Below the pieces are notes generated by a model, which saw only the letters and a list, made by a program, of their open reading frames with translations, did no database searches and was not told where the DNA came from. From a virus, in IMG/VR virus record IMGVR_UViG_3300038466_000104, positions 1 to 42,901 of that record: a DNA stretch of 42,901 bases. One strand, given 5' to 3'. Both the position numbers and the translations under genes were made by a program. Positions within the stretch are counted from its first letter, which is position 1. The number at the start of each line of letters is the position of its first letter. Of this stretch, positions 6,991 through 17,692 are shown in pieces.

Positions 6991-9519
6991 ATGTCCAAGA
7001 AGCAAGATTCACAATTGGGCAGCATCTTCAAGAAGGACACCCCCAAGATGCCGAAGGGCTACTATTCCGGCGATAAACCAAACCCGAACCTGCGGGCGTT
7101 CGTGGAGCAGCACCGCAAGGAGTCGCCTTACGACCCGGAAAGCGACGACTACGAACTCCACGCGTTCGATAAAGCAATCACTACGAGCAAAGATAACGCT
7201 GTTTACGGAATACATGGTTATTGGGCCAAGAAACCCTATGATGCGATTCGTCAGTACGTCACCCATTTCACGAAACCAGGAGATCTTGTATTAGACCCCT
7301 TCTGTGGGTCAGGAACAACAGCAATCGCGGCAAATGCAGAAGGCAGACAGTGCATTGCGATTGACCTAAGTGGCGCAGCCACCTTCATTACAAGGCATGT
7401 TTCTTATCCTACTTCTCAAGAAAGAGTAGTGGAACTTCTAAGGCTTCTAAGGGCTCAAATCGACCGGGACATATTGCCACTGTATACGACCACTTGTGAG
7501 CGGTGCGGATCAAGCGCTGAAATCGCTTTCACTGTTTGGTCGTACACCTACCGTTGCTTGAAATGCCTATCAGTGTTCCCTATTTACGATGCGACGAGTA
7601 ACCGCGAATGTCCCAACTGTGGCGATAAACTGGCCGCTCGATCACATCATGTTGGGGTGGTTCCAGTCGAGACCGGATACGATTGCAGCGGCAATTGTCG
7701 CCCAAGACGACAAAGGCGAGCACATAACGATCTTGGGCGCTCAGGAAAAGGGGGCTTTGAGCTATTCGATTTACCACTTATCGAACGAATCGAAAGGGAG
7801 CCGATTAGAGACTGGTTTCCAACTGCGGAATTCTCAGACAAATGGATTTCTTATAGACCGAACCTGGGAGAAGCGAAAACTATTGCTGGCTTTTTCACAA
7901 AACGTAACTTGAGAGCGTGTGCAGCAATAATGCGAGGGATTGACTCTATTGAGAAAGCAGGAAATTCAGACGCGGATGTACTTAGGTTTTGTTTTACGGC
8001 GGCGCTGTTAAACTTTTCAAGAAAGGCACAGCACTTAGAAGAGGGAGGAGGATACATACCTGGCAATTATAATTTCCCTCCTATGACAAAAGAGAGAAAT
8101 GTTCTAATGTCATTTGAGTCCGTAGCCTTAAAAGTGGCTAAAGGGATGGATGCGATTGTTGCTATAAGAAATCCTCGTTCCATCACTCTGCTATCGACAC
8201 AGTCAGCCCTCGATTTAACTGATATCCAAGCAAATAGCATAGATTATATATTCACTGATCCACCATATTCGAACAAAGTTCCTTTTGGTGAATTTAACTT
8301 TCTGTACGAAGCCTGGCTGGGAATGTCGTTGTCTTGGAAATCACCGGATGAGCTAATACAGAACGAAAAACTCGGGAAGCCCGCTTCACGTTGGTCAGAC
8401 ATGATGGCACAGGCTGCCTTAGAAATGTACCGAGTTCTGAAGCCGGGGCGTTGGGTATCTGTTTGCTATCACGACGCGGCAGAAGGTTCCTGGGAAATGC
8501 TTCAAGATGCTTTTACCGTCGCAGGATTTGTCCCGGATGACAATGCAAGGGCCATATCTATCGAAGTTCGAAACAAATCGTTCAAACAACGAACCACAAC
8601 AAATGTCCAAAAACGTGACTTAGTCATCAATTTCCGAAAACCTCGTGCGGGCGAAGCTGCTGGAGATGTTTCGATTACTGGTAAGGAGGACTCGCGTACT
8701 TTTAGAGAGAAGGTGCTGACCATTATTATGGACTTCTTGGAAAGCCATCCCGGTACAACAAAAGACAGGATATTTGATGAAGTCGTGAGCCGCATGGTCC
8801 GCAGCGGCCAGATGGAAGCGCACGACTTCGATGAACTCCTCCGCACCGTGGCTGAGGAAATAAAAACTCCGGTCAAGAAGGACCTTTTCCGGAACGAGGA
8901 CCCGAATCTTTTCGGCAATCACGAGGTCGGGAGATGGTACCTCAAGGAAACTGAACTCGCGGTGGCGGATGCAGCTGAAAACGCCAGAGAGGACGCGTCC
9001 GCCGAGAAACTCGGGGTATTCATAAGGGGGCATCTCAAGAAACACCCGGCAGACGAAGGTGTCCATTACAGCGATCTTTTCGAGCACTACATCTACGCGG
9101 TGAAGGACAAACCGCGGCGTCAAATGGTCGAGTTTCTGCCGGATTATTTCTTCAAAACCGAGCAAGGCACCTGGCGGCTTCCTGCCTCCGCGGAGGAGGA
9201 GCGAGCCAAGCGCGAGGCCCGAGTCAAGGGGCTGGGCCGACGGGTTAAACGCTATATCACTCAGCTTGAGCAGGGCGCAATAATTGCCGATAACGAGCGG
9301 CCAAACGACGCCACACTGGCCGAGTGGATACGCCACTGCAAGCGGGCCGGGCTCTATGAACAGGGCAAGCTCCTGTACGAGAAGGGCGGGCTCAACCCCG
9401 ATAGCCTGCCCGAGGAGGCCATGGTCAGCGTCGAGGAAGATTACCAGGTTTGCGCACGCATGCTAAGCCGAAACGTAGAAGCGGATTCGGGTGAGAAGCG
9501 CAAACGGAAGAAAGCGTAA
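6991..9519 (+). CDS. BREX-associated DNA methyltransferase (non-PglX type)
   Basis: An 842-residue N4/N6 amino-methyltransferase, expected to mark host DNA for the BREX system. Motif X/I lies near the start (HGYWAKKPYDAI, about 74-85; DPFCGSGTT at 102-110). Three CxxC pairs (Cys169/172, 189/192, 207/210) form a zinc-ribbon insert. Motif IV DPPY is at 423-426, followed by VLKPGRWVSVCYHD. Order I-insert-IV and the YWAKKP element recall DUF1156-type enzymes rather than the large PglX of type 1 BREX. Residues 570-842 are a separate winged-helix-like region plus a tail (about 768-826) also found in the next gene. DNA coding for roughly residues 60-600 is strikingly AT-rich compared with the GC-rich ends, suggesting a swapped catalytic core. 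Confidence 0.85.
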   Translation: MSKKQDSQLGSIFKKDTPKMPKGYYSGDKPNPNLRAFVEQHRKESPYDPESDDYELHAFDKAITTSKDNAVYGIHGYWAKKPYDAIRQYVTHFTKPGDLVLDPFCGSGTTAIAANAEGRQCIAIDLSGAATFITRHVSYPTSQERVVELLRLLRAQIDRDILPLYTTTCERCGSSAEIAFTVWSYTYRCLKCLSVFPIYDATSNRECPNCGDKLAARSHHVGVVPVETGYDCSGNCRPRRQRRAHNDLGRSGKGGFELFDLPLIERIEREPIRDWFPTAEFSDKWISYRPNLGEAKTIAGFFTKRNLRACAAIMRGIDSIEKAGNSDADVLRFCFTAALLNFSRKAQHLEEGGGYIPGNYNFPPMTKERNVLMSFESVALKVAKGMDAIVAIRNPRSITLLSTQSALDLTDIQANSIDYIFTDPPYSNKVPFGEFNFLYEAWLGMSLSWKSPDELIQNEKLGKPASRWSDMMAQAALEMYRVLKPGRWVSVCYHDAAEGSWEMLQDAFTVAGFVPDDNARAISIEVRNKSFKQRTTTNVQKRDLVINFRKPRAGEAAGDVSITGKEDSRTFREKVLTIIMDFLESHPGTTKDRIFDEVVSRMVRSGQMEAHDFDELLRTVAEEIKTPVKKDLFRNEDPNLFGNHEVGRWYLKETELAVADAAENAREDASAEKLGVFIRGHLKKHPADEGVHYSDLFEHYIYAVKDKPRRQMVEFLPDYFFKTEQGTWRLPASAEEERAKREARVKGLGRRVKRYITQLEQGAIIADNERPNDATLAEWIRHCKRAGLYEQGKLLYEKGGLNPDSLPEEAMVSVEEDYQVCARMLSRNVEADSGEKRKRKKA

Positions 9520-9524
9520 ACCTT

Positions 9525-10331
9525 ATGTCGAAGTATGACCCATTGACCGAATACCTCCGAGGGGTACCTGGAAGCGAGTGCGAACAATTGTTTTCGCTCG
9601 ACGAGTTGGAGCGCATCCTCGGGACCAGCTTGCCTCGAACGGCTCGAATTGACAGGCCTTGGTGGGCCAATACGAGATCAAGCACACATGCTGTGCGCTG
9701 GCTCGATGCTGGATGGAAAATCGGTAGGGTAGATCTTAGAGGCGGCCGGGTAACGTTTGTGAGGACCGATGGTGATATCGGGGCATCGAAGGTTGTTCGG
9801 AACCGTTACGAGAATCTGCGTCGTTTTTTCAAACGTGTCCCGTCTCAGCAGGAACAAATCGCTCTAACGTTTAAGGAAATAGGTTCGGTTATCGGCGGGA
9901 AATTGCCCGACACAGCATTTCACGACAGGCCATGGTGGGCGAATACGAAATCAAGCCCACAGGGTTCGTCCTGGGTGACGACGGGCTGGAGGGTCGAAAA
10001 GGTCTTTCTGAAGGCCCAGATCGTGACGTTTAGGCGAAAGGGTGACAATCTTCTTATGAGTATCCCACGATACGTCAAGGGTCTCCTTGATGGTTCAGCC
10101 CATATTGGCCGTCCAGCGCCGAGCACGCTAGCGAGTTGGGTGCGGTTCTGTAAACGCGCGGGGTGGTACTTTGAGGGAACAGTCCTGTATGAGCGGGGTG
10201 GCCTGAACACGGATTCGCTTGATGAAAGCGAATGTACCGAGGTGGATGAAGACTATGCCGTCTGTAAGCGTGAACTTAATCGTTGCAAGGACGAGATACC
10301 TTTGATGAGCAAGGGGAACCGCCATGCCTAG
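9525..10331 (+). CDS. Tandem WWAN-domain accessory protein with methyltransferase-like tail
   Basis: A 268-residue protein with three modules. Residues about 4-82 and 95-173 are two copies of one small domain: LxRT/DTA ... RPWWANT (44-50 and 135-141) ... GW(K/R)V(E) ... VTF(V/R)R. This matches the uncharacterised WWaN/'GW...VTFxR' domain that I recall as DUF7662-like. The third module (about 196-252; TLASWVRFCKRAGWY ... VDEDYAVCKREL) is clearly homologous to the tail of the preceding methyltransferase: about 32 of 55 positions are identical by eye. The gene lies 5 nt after the methyltransferase and overlaps the start of brxC by 8 nt. No catalytic motif is seen; a DNA- or partner-binding adaptor is a reasonable inference. 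Confidence 0.8.
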   Translation: MSKYDPLTEYLRGVPGSECEQLFSLDELERILGTSLPRTARIDRPWWANTRSSTHAVRWLDAGWKIGRVDLRGGRVTFVRTDGDIGASKVVRNRYENLRRFFKRVPSQQEQIALTFKEIGSVIGGKLPDTAFHDRPWWANTKSSPQGSSWVTTGWRVEKVFLKAQIVTFRRKGDNLLMSIPRYVKGLLDGSAHIGRPAPSTLASWVRFCKRAGWYFEGTVLYERGGLNTDSLDESECTEVDEDYAVCKRELNRCKDEIPLMSKGNRHA

Positions 10332-13300
10332 TACCGAAGATCTTTTCGCCACCCGGAAGAACTTAAGCGAGATCTGCACGGTCCCGGACAAGATCATTTC
10401 CGTTTATTCGCTGGAAAAGCATGTCTGGGCCGACTCGAACTCCGAGGCCAGCCGCAAGGCCCGCAAGCCTGAGTTGCAGACCGTCGAGGAGTTCCAGATC
10501 GACCCGGTTAGGCCATTCCTCACGGATGTCTTGCGCAATATGGCCGCTCCCTACAAACCAGAGCGCAGAGATAGTCCCATCGGCCAGGGGTACTGGATTC
10601 AGGCCGAGTTTGGGTCCGGTAAATCGCATCTGCTCTGCTGCCTTGCCGCCTTGGCTCTGGGACGCAAGGATGCCTGGGGGATCGTCAAAAAGAAGGAAGA
10701 CGCCTCCGGCCGCGGAAAGCGCGAGTCTCTTTTCCGTTTCTGGGAGGAGGGCCTGGAGGCGAAAAGCAGCAAGGGTACCAAGGGCATCTTTGTCATCGTC
10801 AAAACGCTGGTGGGTGCGGGCAGCGGAACGGTGGGCCTGACCGACAAGGGCCGGCGGCTCTCCGAGTACATCCTGGATGCGGCCAAGGAGCAAATACAGG
10901 TCGAGCTCGGCAAGAACATCTCCTTGTATCCAGTGGAACTGTTGGCCGACCGGTTTATTACCGAAGATCTGGAACGATATCGGAAAGACCTGGCCAAGTT
11001 TCTGCGCGACCCGAAGTTCTTTGACGAGGACGAATTCGAAGAGGTTGACGATTTCATCCGCACCATTCAACAGAACAAAACCCCGGAGTACAAGCGGAGC
11101 TGCGGCAACAAGCTCTGGCGCTTCTACACCGAATACCTGAAGGTTCAGCCTCATATCGCTGCCGAAACCGAGGACATCCTCAAGCACATGACGGAGACCA
11201 TCCTGGATGAGGGGTATAGCGGCGTCCTGCTGGTGTTGGACGAGGTGTCCTTGTTCATGAAGAACCGGGACGAAGATCAGCGGACCGACGACGAGAAGAC
11301 CCTGGTCGTGCTATCGAATCGCCTGGCGAAGATTCACAATCTGCCCGTCTGGACGGTCTGCGCGGCTCAGCAGGCCATCGAGAGCAAGATGGGCGTCAAG
11401 AACATCATCGCCGATGACCGGCTGAAGCTGGTCAAACTGTTGGAGGAGGACAAGGACTACTACGATATCGTTCTCGCCCGCGTGCGGGAGATCAAGGAGC
11501 CGGCGGCCATCAGCAATTATTATCTCCATTACAAGCGGGGATTCACCTGGCCCAACAGCATCGCCGAACAGGATTTCCGCCACTTCTTCCCATTCCACAA
11601 ACCCGCCATCGAGGTCTTGCGGGCGATCACCTACGAACTGACCACGACCCGCTCCGCGATCCATTTCATGCACCAGACCCTCAAACACCAGATCAAGCAG
11701 AAGGGCCGCGAGCTCATCCGCCTGTGGGAGCTGTTTGACGAAGCGGTGCGTTACGAAGAGGACCCGAGCGGTGTCCACGCTGGCCTGGTGGCCATCAAGA
11801 CGAAACGTGAGACGGATTACCGGGCTTACGAAGTGTGCAAGCGCCAGATCGACGGTCTGACAAAAGGCTACCTGAAAGTGCACCGCGACAAGAGCGTCAA
11901 GGTCATCCAGACACTTTTTCTCTATCATATCGCCCGCACCCGCCAGCAGGGCATCACGCCGGAGGAGATCGCCAACTCGGTGCTCATCGAGCGGGATGCA
12001 GACGCCAACCCGGACGAAAACAACCAACATTACGAAACCATTGCCGAAAACCTCAAGAAGGAACTACGGCAGATCGTCCAAGCCTTCGACGAGGAAAAGC
12101 GGGCGAGATACCGGTTTGACCCCGTCTTCACCGGGGTCGACCCAAGGAGTGAGTTCGGCAAAGCCCGCGACGAAGCGGAATCCAATGAGGCCATGCAGAA
12201 AGAAGCATGGGACCATCTTTTGGCGCTCGACGAATGGCCGGTACGCACGCGCCAGATGACCATCGATCTATCCAACGGGGTGCGGTCCACCTTCAGGAAT
12301 ATCGCACCGTTCGTTGCGCCATGGGAGGACCGAGGGGCTGTCCGCTCCGGGGATCAGAGCCTGGATGTGCTATGGCAGGGGCGGCAGATATACGGACGGG
12401 TGGGAATGCGCGATTTCGGGCGAATGGTCTCGGGAAATCAGGTTTTGCCTGCCATTGAAAGCGACCAAACAGACCTTGATTTTGCCGTATACATCGGCAC
12501 GCGCCACGTCGCAGATACCTCTGTGGTTAAGCTGATCGAGCGGCGAAAAGACCCACGAGTCATTCTCTGGACTCCAGCCGAGTTGACTCAAGAGGAACGT
12601 GATCGGCTCATCGAATTCGCCGCCTACCGTAAGCTCATATCCGACTGGCAAGGCAAGGAAACCGAAGATGCCGTCGCGGTGGTCAACTGGGTTTCCAACG
12701 CGCTCCAGTCCGATCTTGCCAAGATCGTGAAGATCGTGGACAACAGTTACGCCCGGGGCCGCCTCGACGCTCTGAACAACTCACAGATGGATTACCGCGT
12801 GGCCGGTGAATTGGCGGCCATCCTTACGCCGCTGGTGGATCGGGTGCTCACGGCCGCATATGAATCCAGAGACATCAAGTTTGATCCGCCGTTCGTATTC
12901 CGCAAGGAAGAGGGTGTCAAGGTCATAAACGGCATCGTCAAGACCGGTCGCATTCCCAAGGGGGCAAAACCCAACCAGAACATCAGTGCGGCCCAGAACT
13001 TCGGCTTCGGCCTGAAAATCATGAAAAAGACCGCCGAAAAGGAACTGGATGTTTCGGGCAATCCCTATGTTAGGAACATGTGGACATTCATAGACGACAA
13101 GTTGGCCGATGGAGGGCAAACCATGAAGGTGGATACCCTCTACAAGAACTTCATGGGTATAGGCGGCCCGAAGGACTATGGACTCACCCGACGCATGGTT
13201 CAACTCTACATGCTCTGCCTGGTCCGGGAAGGACGCTTGCGGGTCACTGTAGGAGCAAAAGCCGGGCTTGCCCATCCCATACTCGATTATTCGAATATCG

Positions 13301-14667
13301 CCGATGTGGAATTCTCGACGAAGGTGTTGGATGCTCTTGGCGAGATTCAGAAGGTGGCCAAGCCTGAAAATTGGGAGGTCCTCCGGCCCTACGCTGAGAG
13401 GCTTCTTGGTATCGAGATTCCTACCAATCAGGATGATACCGTAATCTCCGAACACCGGGCCAGACTGCGGCAGTTCTTTTCCCAGGAGAGGGAATCGTCT
13501 TCCAGGACCGCAAGCCGCGCTCAAAGTCTGTTTGATGCATTGAAAACGGGTAATCCCTATGAAACTGAACTTGGGCAGGCCATAAAATTGTTCTCAACAA
13601 ACATCGAGGGCGGGGATGATATCCATCTTATTCTGCACGCCCTGAAAGAGGCCATGAGCTATCAGGCTTTTGACACGAATAGGGCGACTCCCGCAGAGGT
13701 GGATGATCTTGCCAATCGCCTGAAGAACTACCGTGACATTCGGACTTTCCTCGAATACGAGACTACGATTCGAACAGCCCATGCCTACTGCACCATCACC
13801 CTGGCAGATTTAAGAGAATTAGCCGAGGCTCGAAAGGCTGTCGAGAGCGTTCGAATCAAGCTCCAGAATCTGAAGGAGTACATAGACTCTGATGTCAAGC
13901 TGAAGACGGAACTTGTAGGTCATTTTCCGGCGGTTGAGGGAGAAATGGATACGATAGCGGCAATGATCCGTGAATACTCCTCTGTGTATCTGCCCATGCA
14001 CGAATCCCTCGTGAACAGGATCGATGCCAGCCGCAAGCAGGTTCAGGATACGATCACTGGAAATGACATCAAGGCCCTTGGAGTTCTGGATGGAATCACG
14101 GCGCTGCAACCTGCAAGCACCGATAAAATGGTGGAGAGCCTTACGCAACTTCGCAGTGAGATTTTTGAATGTCCATCGCCTTCACGGGCTTCCGTGGAGG
14201 ATCACCTCCGCAATGGCCCGTTGCATGAATGCGGTTTGTCTTTTGTCAATGCGTTAACCCATGCTCAAGCGGCAGAAAGCGCGGCGGAAAGAGCCAGTAA
14301 AATGATCGACCATGCATTTCGGCGAAAGATGGAGGTGTTTCTGAATCCCGCGGTGCGAGAGCGGCTGGAGCAAGGGAAGAAGGAACCGTCCATCGCCGGA
14401 TTACTGGCGTGCAAGAATAAGGACGAGCTTCGTGGGTATCTCGTCAAAGCGGTACAGGAAACTCCTGGCATTGTGGACATCATCAATCGATATCTTAAAC
14501 GCATCGTTGTAAAACGGGTCAGAATCGCCGATTTCAGACCCAAAATAGGCACCATACAGAAAGACCAGGTGACGAAAGTAGCCGAGGAATTTGGCCAGTT
14601 CCTGGTAACTCAGTATGCCGAAATCGAGGGAGATGAAGACTCCATTCCAATGCTCCAATTGGAATAG
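10324..14667 (+). CDS. brxC: BrxC/PglY-type BREX ATPase
   Basis: A 1447-residue P-loop ATPase. Walker A is AEFGSGKS (94-101) and Walker B is GVLLVLDE (300-307). The long C-terminal region is helical with coiled coils. It matches BrxC/PglY proteins, the large ATPase core common to BREX systems, typically about 1,200 residues; this one is long. It probably couples ATP hydrolysis to target sensing or complex remodelling with PglZ and BrxB. It overlaps the preceding gene by 8 nt and precedes pglZ by 12 nt. The first two thirds are GC-rich and the last third (after about 12950) has more balanced composition, perhaps a second recombination breakpoint. Confidence 0.9.
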   Translation: MPSTEDLFATRKNLSEICTVPDKIISVYSLEKHVWADSNSEASRKARKPELQTVEEFQIDPVRPFLTDVLRNMAAPYKPERRDSPIGQGYWIQAEFGSGKSHLLCCLAALALGRKDAWGIVKKKEDASGRGKRESLFRFWEEGLEAKSSKGTKGIFVIVKTLVGAGSGTVGLTDKGRRLSEYILDAAKEQIQVELGKNISLYPVELLADRFITEDLERYRKDLAKFLRDPKFFDEDEFEEVDDFIRTIQQNKTPEYKRSCGNKLWRFYTEYLKVQPHIAAETEDILKHMTETILDEGYSGVLLVLDEVSLFMKNRDEDQRTDDEKTLVVLSNRLAKIHNLPVWTVCAAQQAIESKMGVKNIIADDRLKLVKLLEEDKDYYDIVLARVREIKEPAAISNYYLHYKRGFTWPNSIAEQDFRHFFPFHKPAIEVLRAITYELTTTRSAIHFMHQTLKHQIKQKGRELIRLWELFDEAVRYEEDPSGVHAGLVAIKTKRETDYRAYEVCKRQIDGLTKGYLKVHRDKSVKVIQTLFLYHIARTRQQGITPEEIANSVLIERDADANPDENNQHYETIAENLKKELRQIVQAFDEEKRARYRFDPVFTGVDPRSEFGKARDEAESNEAMQKEAWDHLLALDEWPVRTRQMTIDLSNGVRSTFRNIAPFVAPWEDRGAVRSGDQSLDVLWQGRQIYGRVGMRDFGRMVSGNQVLPAIESDQTDLDFAVYIGTRHVADTSVVKLIERRKDPRVILWTPAELTQEERDRLIEFAAYRKLISDWQGKETEDAVAVVNWVSNALQSDLAKIVKIVDNSYARGRLDALNNSQMDYRVAGELAAILTPLVDRVLTAAYESRDIKFDPPFVFRKEEGVKVINGIVKTGRIPKGAKPNQNISAAQNFGFGLKIMKKTAEKELDVSGNPYVRNMWTFIDDKLADGGQTMKVDTLYKNFMGIGGPKDYGLTRRMVQLYMLCLVREGRLRVTVGAKAGLAHPILDYSNIADVEFSTKVLDALGEIQKVAKPENWEVLRPYAERLLGIEIPTNQDDTVISEHRARLRQFFSQERESSSRTASRAQSLFDALKTGNPYETELGQAIKLFSTNIEGGDDIHLILHALKEAMSYQAFDTNRATPAEVDDLANRLKNYRDIRTFLEYETTIRTAHAYCTITLADLRELAEARKAVESVRIKLQNLKEYIDSDVKLKTELVGHFPAVEGEMDTIAAMIREYSSVYLPMHESLVNRIDASRKQVQDTITGNDIKALGVLDGITALQPASTDKMVESLTQLRSEIFECPSPSRASVEDHLRNGPLHECGLSFVNALTHAQAAESAAERASKMIDHAFRRKMEVFLNPAVRERLEQGKKEPSIAGLLACKNKDELRGYLVKAVQETPGIVDIINRYLKRIVVKRVRIADFRPKIGTIQKDQVTKVAEEFGQFLVTQYAEIEGDEDSIPMLQLE

Positions 14668-14679
14668 GAAGGCGAGTCG

Positions 14680-17589
14680 ATGCTTTCGAGCTGGGTACTT
14701 GAGAAGCTGCAGGCGCTGAAGGATGAGCAGGTCCTGCTCGTCCAGGATTCGCTTCGGCTTCTTCCTGAAGCGGGCGGTGCCGTCCACCGGTTCGCCAATG
14801 AGAGCGGATTTACAGTGATTATCGCATCCACAAATCTCGTCTTCAGGGAGCTCTTTGAAAAGGCAACCGCTTCCAAGGAGACAAAGAAGCTTCTTCTCGT
14901 TGACCGCGCCCCGGCTCGAAGGAGAGCTCACGCCTCGCTGACCAAAGCCCCCCCACCTTTCTATCCTGATCTTATTACCAGGGCCCCTGAGACGGCCCGG
15001 ATCGATATCAGTCTGCGGCAGTTTCTCATTGAAAAGACAGGGGACCCAAACTGGCCTCAAGAGTCCAATGATCCACGGTTCGCGCGGCTGATTACCGGCT
15101 GCATGGAAGCTGTTCTCAAAGCACATGCAAGCCTGCGCGCGGCGCATCCGACTCGGTTTACCGATCGCGATTTCAAGACGATTGTTGCCTATTCGGCGTT
15201 GGGCGTTCCCGAGGCCGCCTTTAAGCGACCAGAACCAAGAAGCTACTGGCGCATCGGTCTTATCGGATATCCGGCGCTTGAAGAACTTGTTTCGCTTGCA
15301 CCGGAAGTCGCGCATTCCATCCGCGACGAACTGCGCGGCGCCCCAGCTCCCTTTTGCTGGTTCGCGGACTCGCCGCCGGAACTGATCGTCAGGGCCTTCT
15401 ATCTCTCAGCGATACTGGTCCAGCACGTCGATCATTGGAAACTCCTACTCAGCAGCATTGATCCGGACCTCAAGGCCTTCAGTAAGATGGAGACCGCCCT
15501 GATTCGCAAAGCCGCTCCTGAACTCGTTTCAATTGATCCTGTCCGGGCTCATAGCGACCTCCAGGAGGTCGAGAGCTCATTGACCAAGGAGTCTCTCAAT
15601 CTCATCCTCTTTGACCAGTTGAAAATCGCTGCGAACGGCCGGTTTTCTGAGGTGATCGAAAAAGAGAGGTATTCAACTCTGATCCGATCCTTGGCGCTAT
15701 TGGTGGCGTTGGATAGCCTCCTTTCCGACGCCCCCCCCATTGCTTCCCATGAAAAAGTCACCCGTGTGCTTTTTGCAGAACAGGATGACAAGAAAGACCT
15801 GTTTATCGAACAACGGCCTTCGCCGGCGTGGGAAAATCTGAAAGCGGCATATCGGCTGGTACGATCAATCCGAGACATTCGGGACGGTTTGGATGTTGCC
15901 GTCAAGAACCTCAATGTGAAAACAACGTCAGAGTTGTCATTTGAGTGGTTTCGGTCCCTATGGAATGATCGACGTGTCAACCGTCTGGAATACTACCTGT
16001 CGGCTCTCGAACGCCTGGTCTATAGCGTCGACTTCCTCCCCCGTCCTGCAAATAAATTGCCACCCGCTTTCTTGAGCGCATTGGATCGTATTCGAGAACG
16101 CACCAGCACGCTGCGTGACGACACACAGAAGGTACTCGCGAGCGTAAATGCCCGGTACCAGCTACTGGTTGCAGCGAAGTACAAATCATGGATCACCGAG
16201 GATTCCTCGGAAATACGGTTAACAAGCCAGTTCCTGCGGCGCTGTGTTAAACCACATTGGGACCCCCAGAGCGAGAAGGCAGTGGTTTTTGTTTTCGACG
16301 GTATGAGATACGACATCTGGGACGAGCTGGTGCGGCCGATCTTTGAGGATCGTATGGAGATAATCGCTGATTACCCAGCCACGTCTCTCCTGCCGTCAGA
16401 GACGCATATCAGCAGAAAAGCAATATTTGCGGGTTTGTTTCCAGATTCTTTCGACACTCGAAGTGGCGAAGATGCTTTGCTCAAAGGAGCCATGAAGCGA
16501 GAATTCGGCTATGAGGGCGATGTCAACGTTGTTGCCCCCGATGGTATGGGAACAGGCGAGACCGTCCGGTACCGAGCAAGTAACATTGAGTTCTTCATAT
16601 TCGAACTATGTGACAAGGAGCTCCACAAGATACCGGTCAAGGCGCTGCCCGACGGCCGTTTCGTTCCGGGACGCCCTCTCGCCTTCATTTATCAGCAGCA
16701 TATCAAAAACATTATTGATACCGAGGTCATGGCCATAATCCGCGAACTACCACCGGATACGAAGGTGTTTGTTGTCGCCGACCATGGATTTGGCGCCATC
16801 GGTCGCGAGCGCATCCGGGTGGAAATGTCATGGCTGAATGAGCCGACAGACTGCTTTTATCTCAACGCATGGCTCAGGCAGGCATTGGGGGACGCTGGCG
16901 CACCCCGAAAGGTCCGTGAAAATGTTCTTGAATTTCCGGTCGCTGATCTGCGATTGCCTGATGCTGGTGAGGCCTATGACCGTTCTGCAAACCGGAGTTG
17001 GCAGAAGATATTCGCATCAATCATTTTCCCACGAACGGGTTATGCCTTGGCCAGGCCGAAGGCCAACTTCAGTCCTGACGCCTATTCCCATGGTGGAATA
17101 TCGATCCAGGAAATGCTCGTGCCTATGCTCGCAATGCGAGTGAAAGCTCCGGAAGAGGGTCTGCTTGTGCTTGGGCCGATTGCAGGACCCTCGGAACTGA
17201 TTGAGGGTGAAGAGGCGGATTTCCGGATGCCGGTTCAACTCACGCAATCCCACAAGAACAGGGAGATTCGGGTTGAAGCGCAAGCGGTCTATCAGAACAA
17301 AGAAGGGACAGCGCCGATACCCCATCAGGTTCAATTCGTGTCAGCTGCGGGAGGGGAAATCGTTTTTCGATTCATCCCAGACGCAGCCGACACTTCCGAT
17401 GAAGAACGTAAAACCGGCATCATGGAGAGAATGTTAAGAATCAGCGTCACTTACCGTGAGGCACAGCGCATGGTGAGAAAAGCACGGACAATCAAATTTA
17501 CCATGCGACTAAATTCCGAAAAGGTCGTTCGCAGGGTACCAGCCCATTTGGGAAAAATACTGGGTCTGACCCCAAGGAGCATGAAGTGA
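14680..17589 (+). CDS. pglZ: PglZ alkaline-phosphatase-superfamily BREX protein
   Basis: A 969-residue protein with the PglZ core in its second half. Metal-site motifs of the alkaline-phosphatase/sulfatase fold are visible: VFDGMRYD (538-545, with Asp540 as metal ligand), a [17 protein letters not shown] segment, VVADHGFG (Asp701, His702) and YSHGGIS (His804). PglZ is the defining, essential BREX protein; its enzymatic role in defence is not settled. The N-terminal half (about 1-510) is helical and unassigned. It follows brxC by 12 nt and precedes brxL in the order seen in type 1 and type 4 systems. All key metal residues appear intact. Confidence 0.92.
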   Translation: MLSSWVLEKLQALKDEQVLLVQDSLRLLPEAGGAVHRFANESGFTVIIASTNLVFRELFEKATASKETKKLLLVDRAPARRRAHASLTKAPPPFYPDLITRAPETARIDISLRQFLIEKTGDPNWPQESNDPRFARLITGCMEAVLKAHASLRAAHPTRFTDRDFKTIVAYSALGVPEAAFKRPEPRSYWRIGLIGYPALEELVSLAPEVAHSIRDELRGAPAPFCWFADSPPELIVRAFYLSAILVQHVDHWKLLLSSIDPDLKAFSKMETALIRKAAPELVSIDPVRAHSDLQEVESSLTKESLNLILFDQLKIAANGRFSEVIEKERYSTLIRSLALLVALDSLLSDAPPIASHEKVTRVLFAEQDDKKDLFIEQRPSPAWENLKAAYRLVRSIRDIRDGLDVAVKNLNVKTTSELSFEWFRSLWNDRRVNRLEYYLSALERLVYSVDFLPRPANKLPPAFLSALDRIRERTSTLRDDTQKVLASVNARYQLLVAAKYKSWITEDSSEIRLTSQFLRRCVKPHWDPQSEKAVVFVFDGMRYDIWDELVRPIFEDRMEIIADYPATSLLPSETHISRKAIFAGLFPDSFDTRSGEDALLKGAMKREFGYEGDVNVVAPDGMGTGETVRYRASNIEFFIFELCDKELHKIPVKALPDGRFVPGRPLAFIYQQHIKNIIDTEVMAIIRELPPDTKVFVVADHGFGAIGRERIRVEMSWLNEPTDCFYLNAWLRQALGDAGAPRKVRENVLEFPVADLRLPDAGEAYDRSANRSWQKIFASIIFPRTGYALARPKANFSPDAYSHGGISIQEMLVPMLAMRVKAPEEGLLVLGPIAGPSELIEGEEADFRMPVQLTQSHKNREIRVEAQAVYQNKEGTAPIPHQVQFVSAAGGEIVFRFIPDAADTSDEERKTGIMERMLRISVTYREAQRMVRKARTIKFTMRLNSEKVVRRVPAHLGKILGLTPRSMK

Positions 17590-17692
17590 GGCCGCAGTGC
17601 AGGACGTTAACCCAATTAAATGTGGCCATCTTTTGGAAGCCACAGTCCAATCTGGTCCAGGCTGTTCTTGGGTCGCGAGTGGAGAACTGTGG

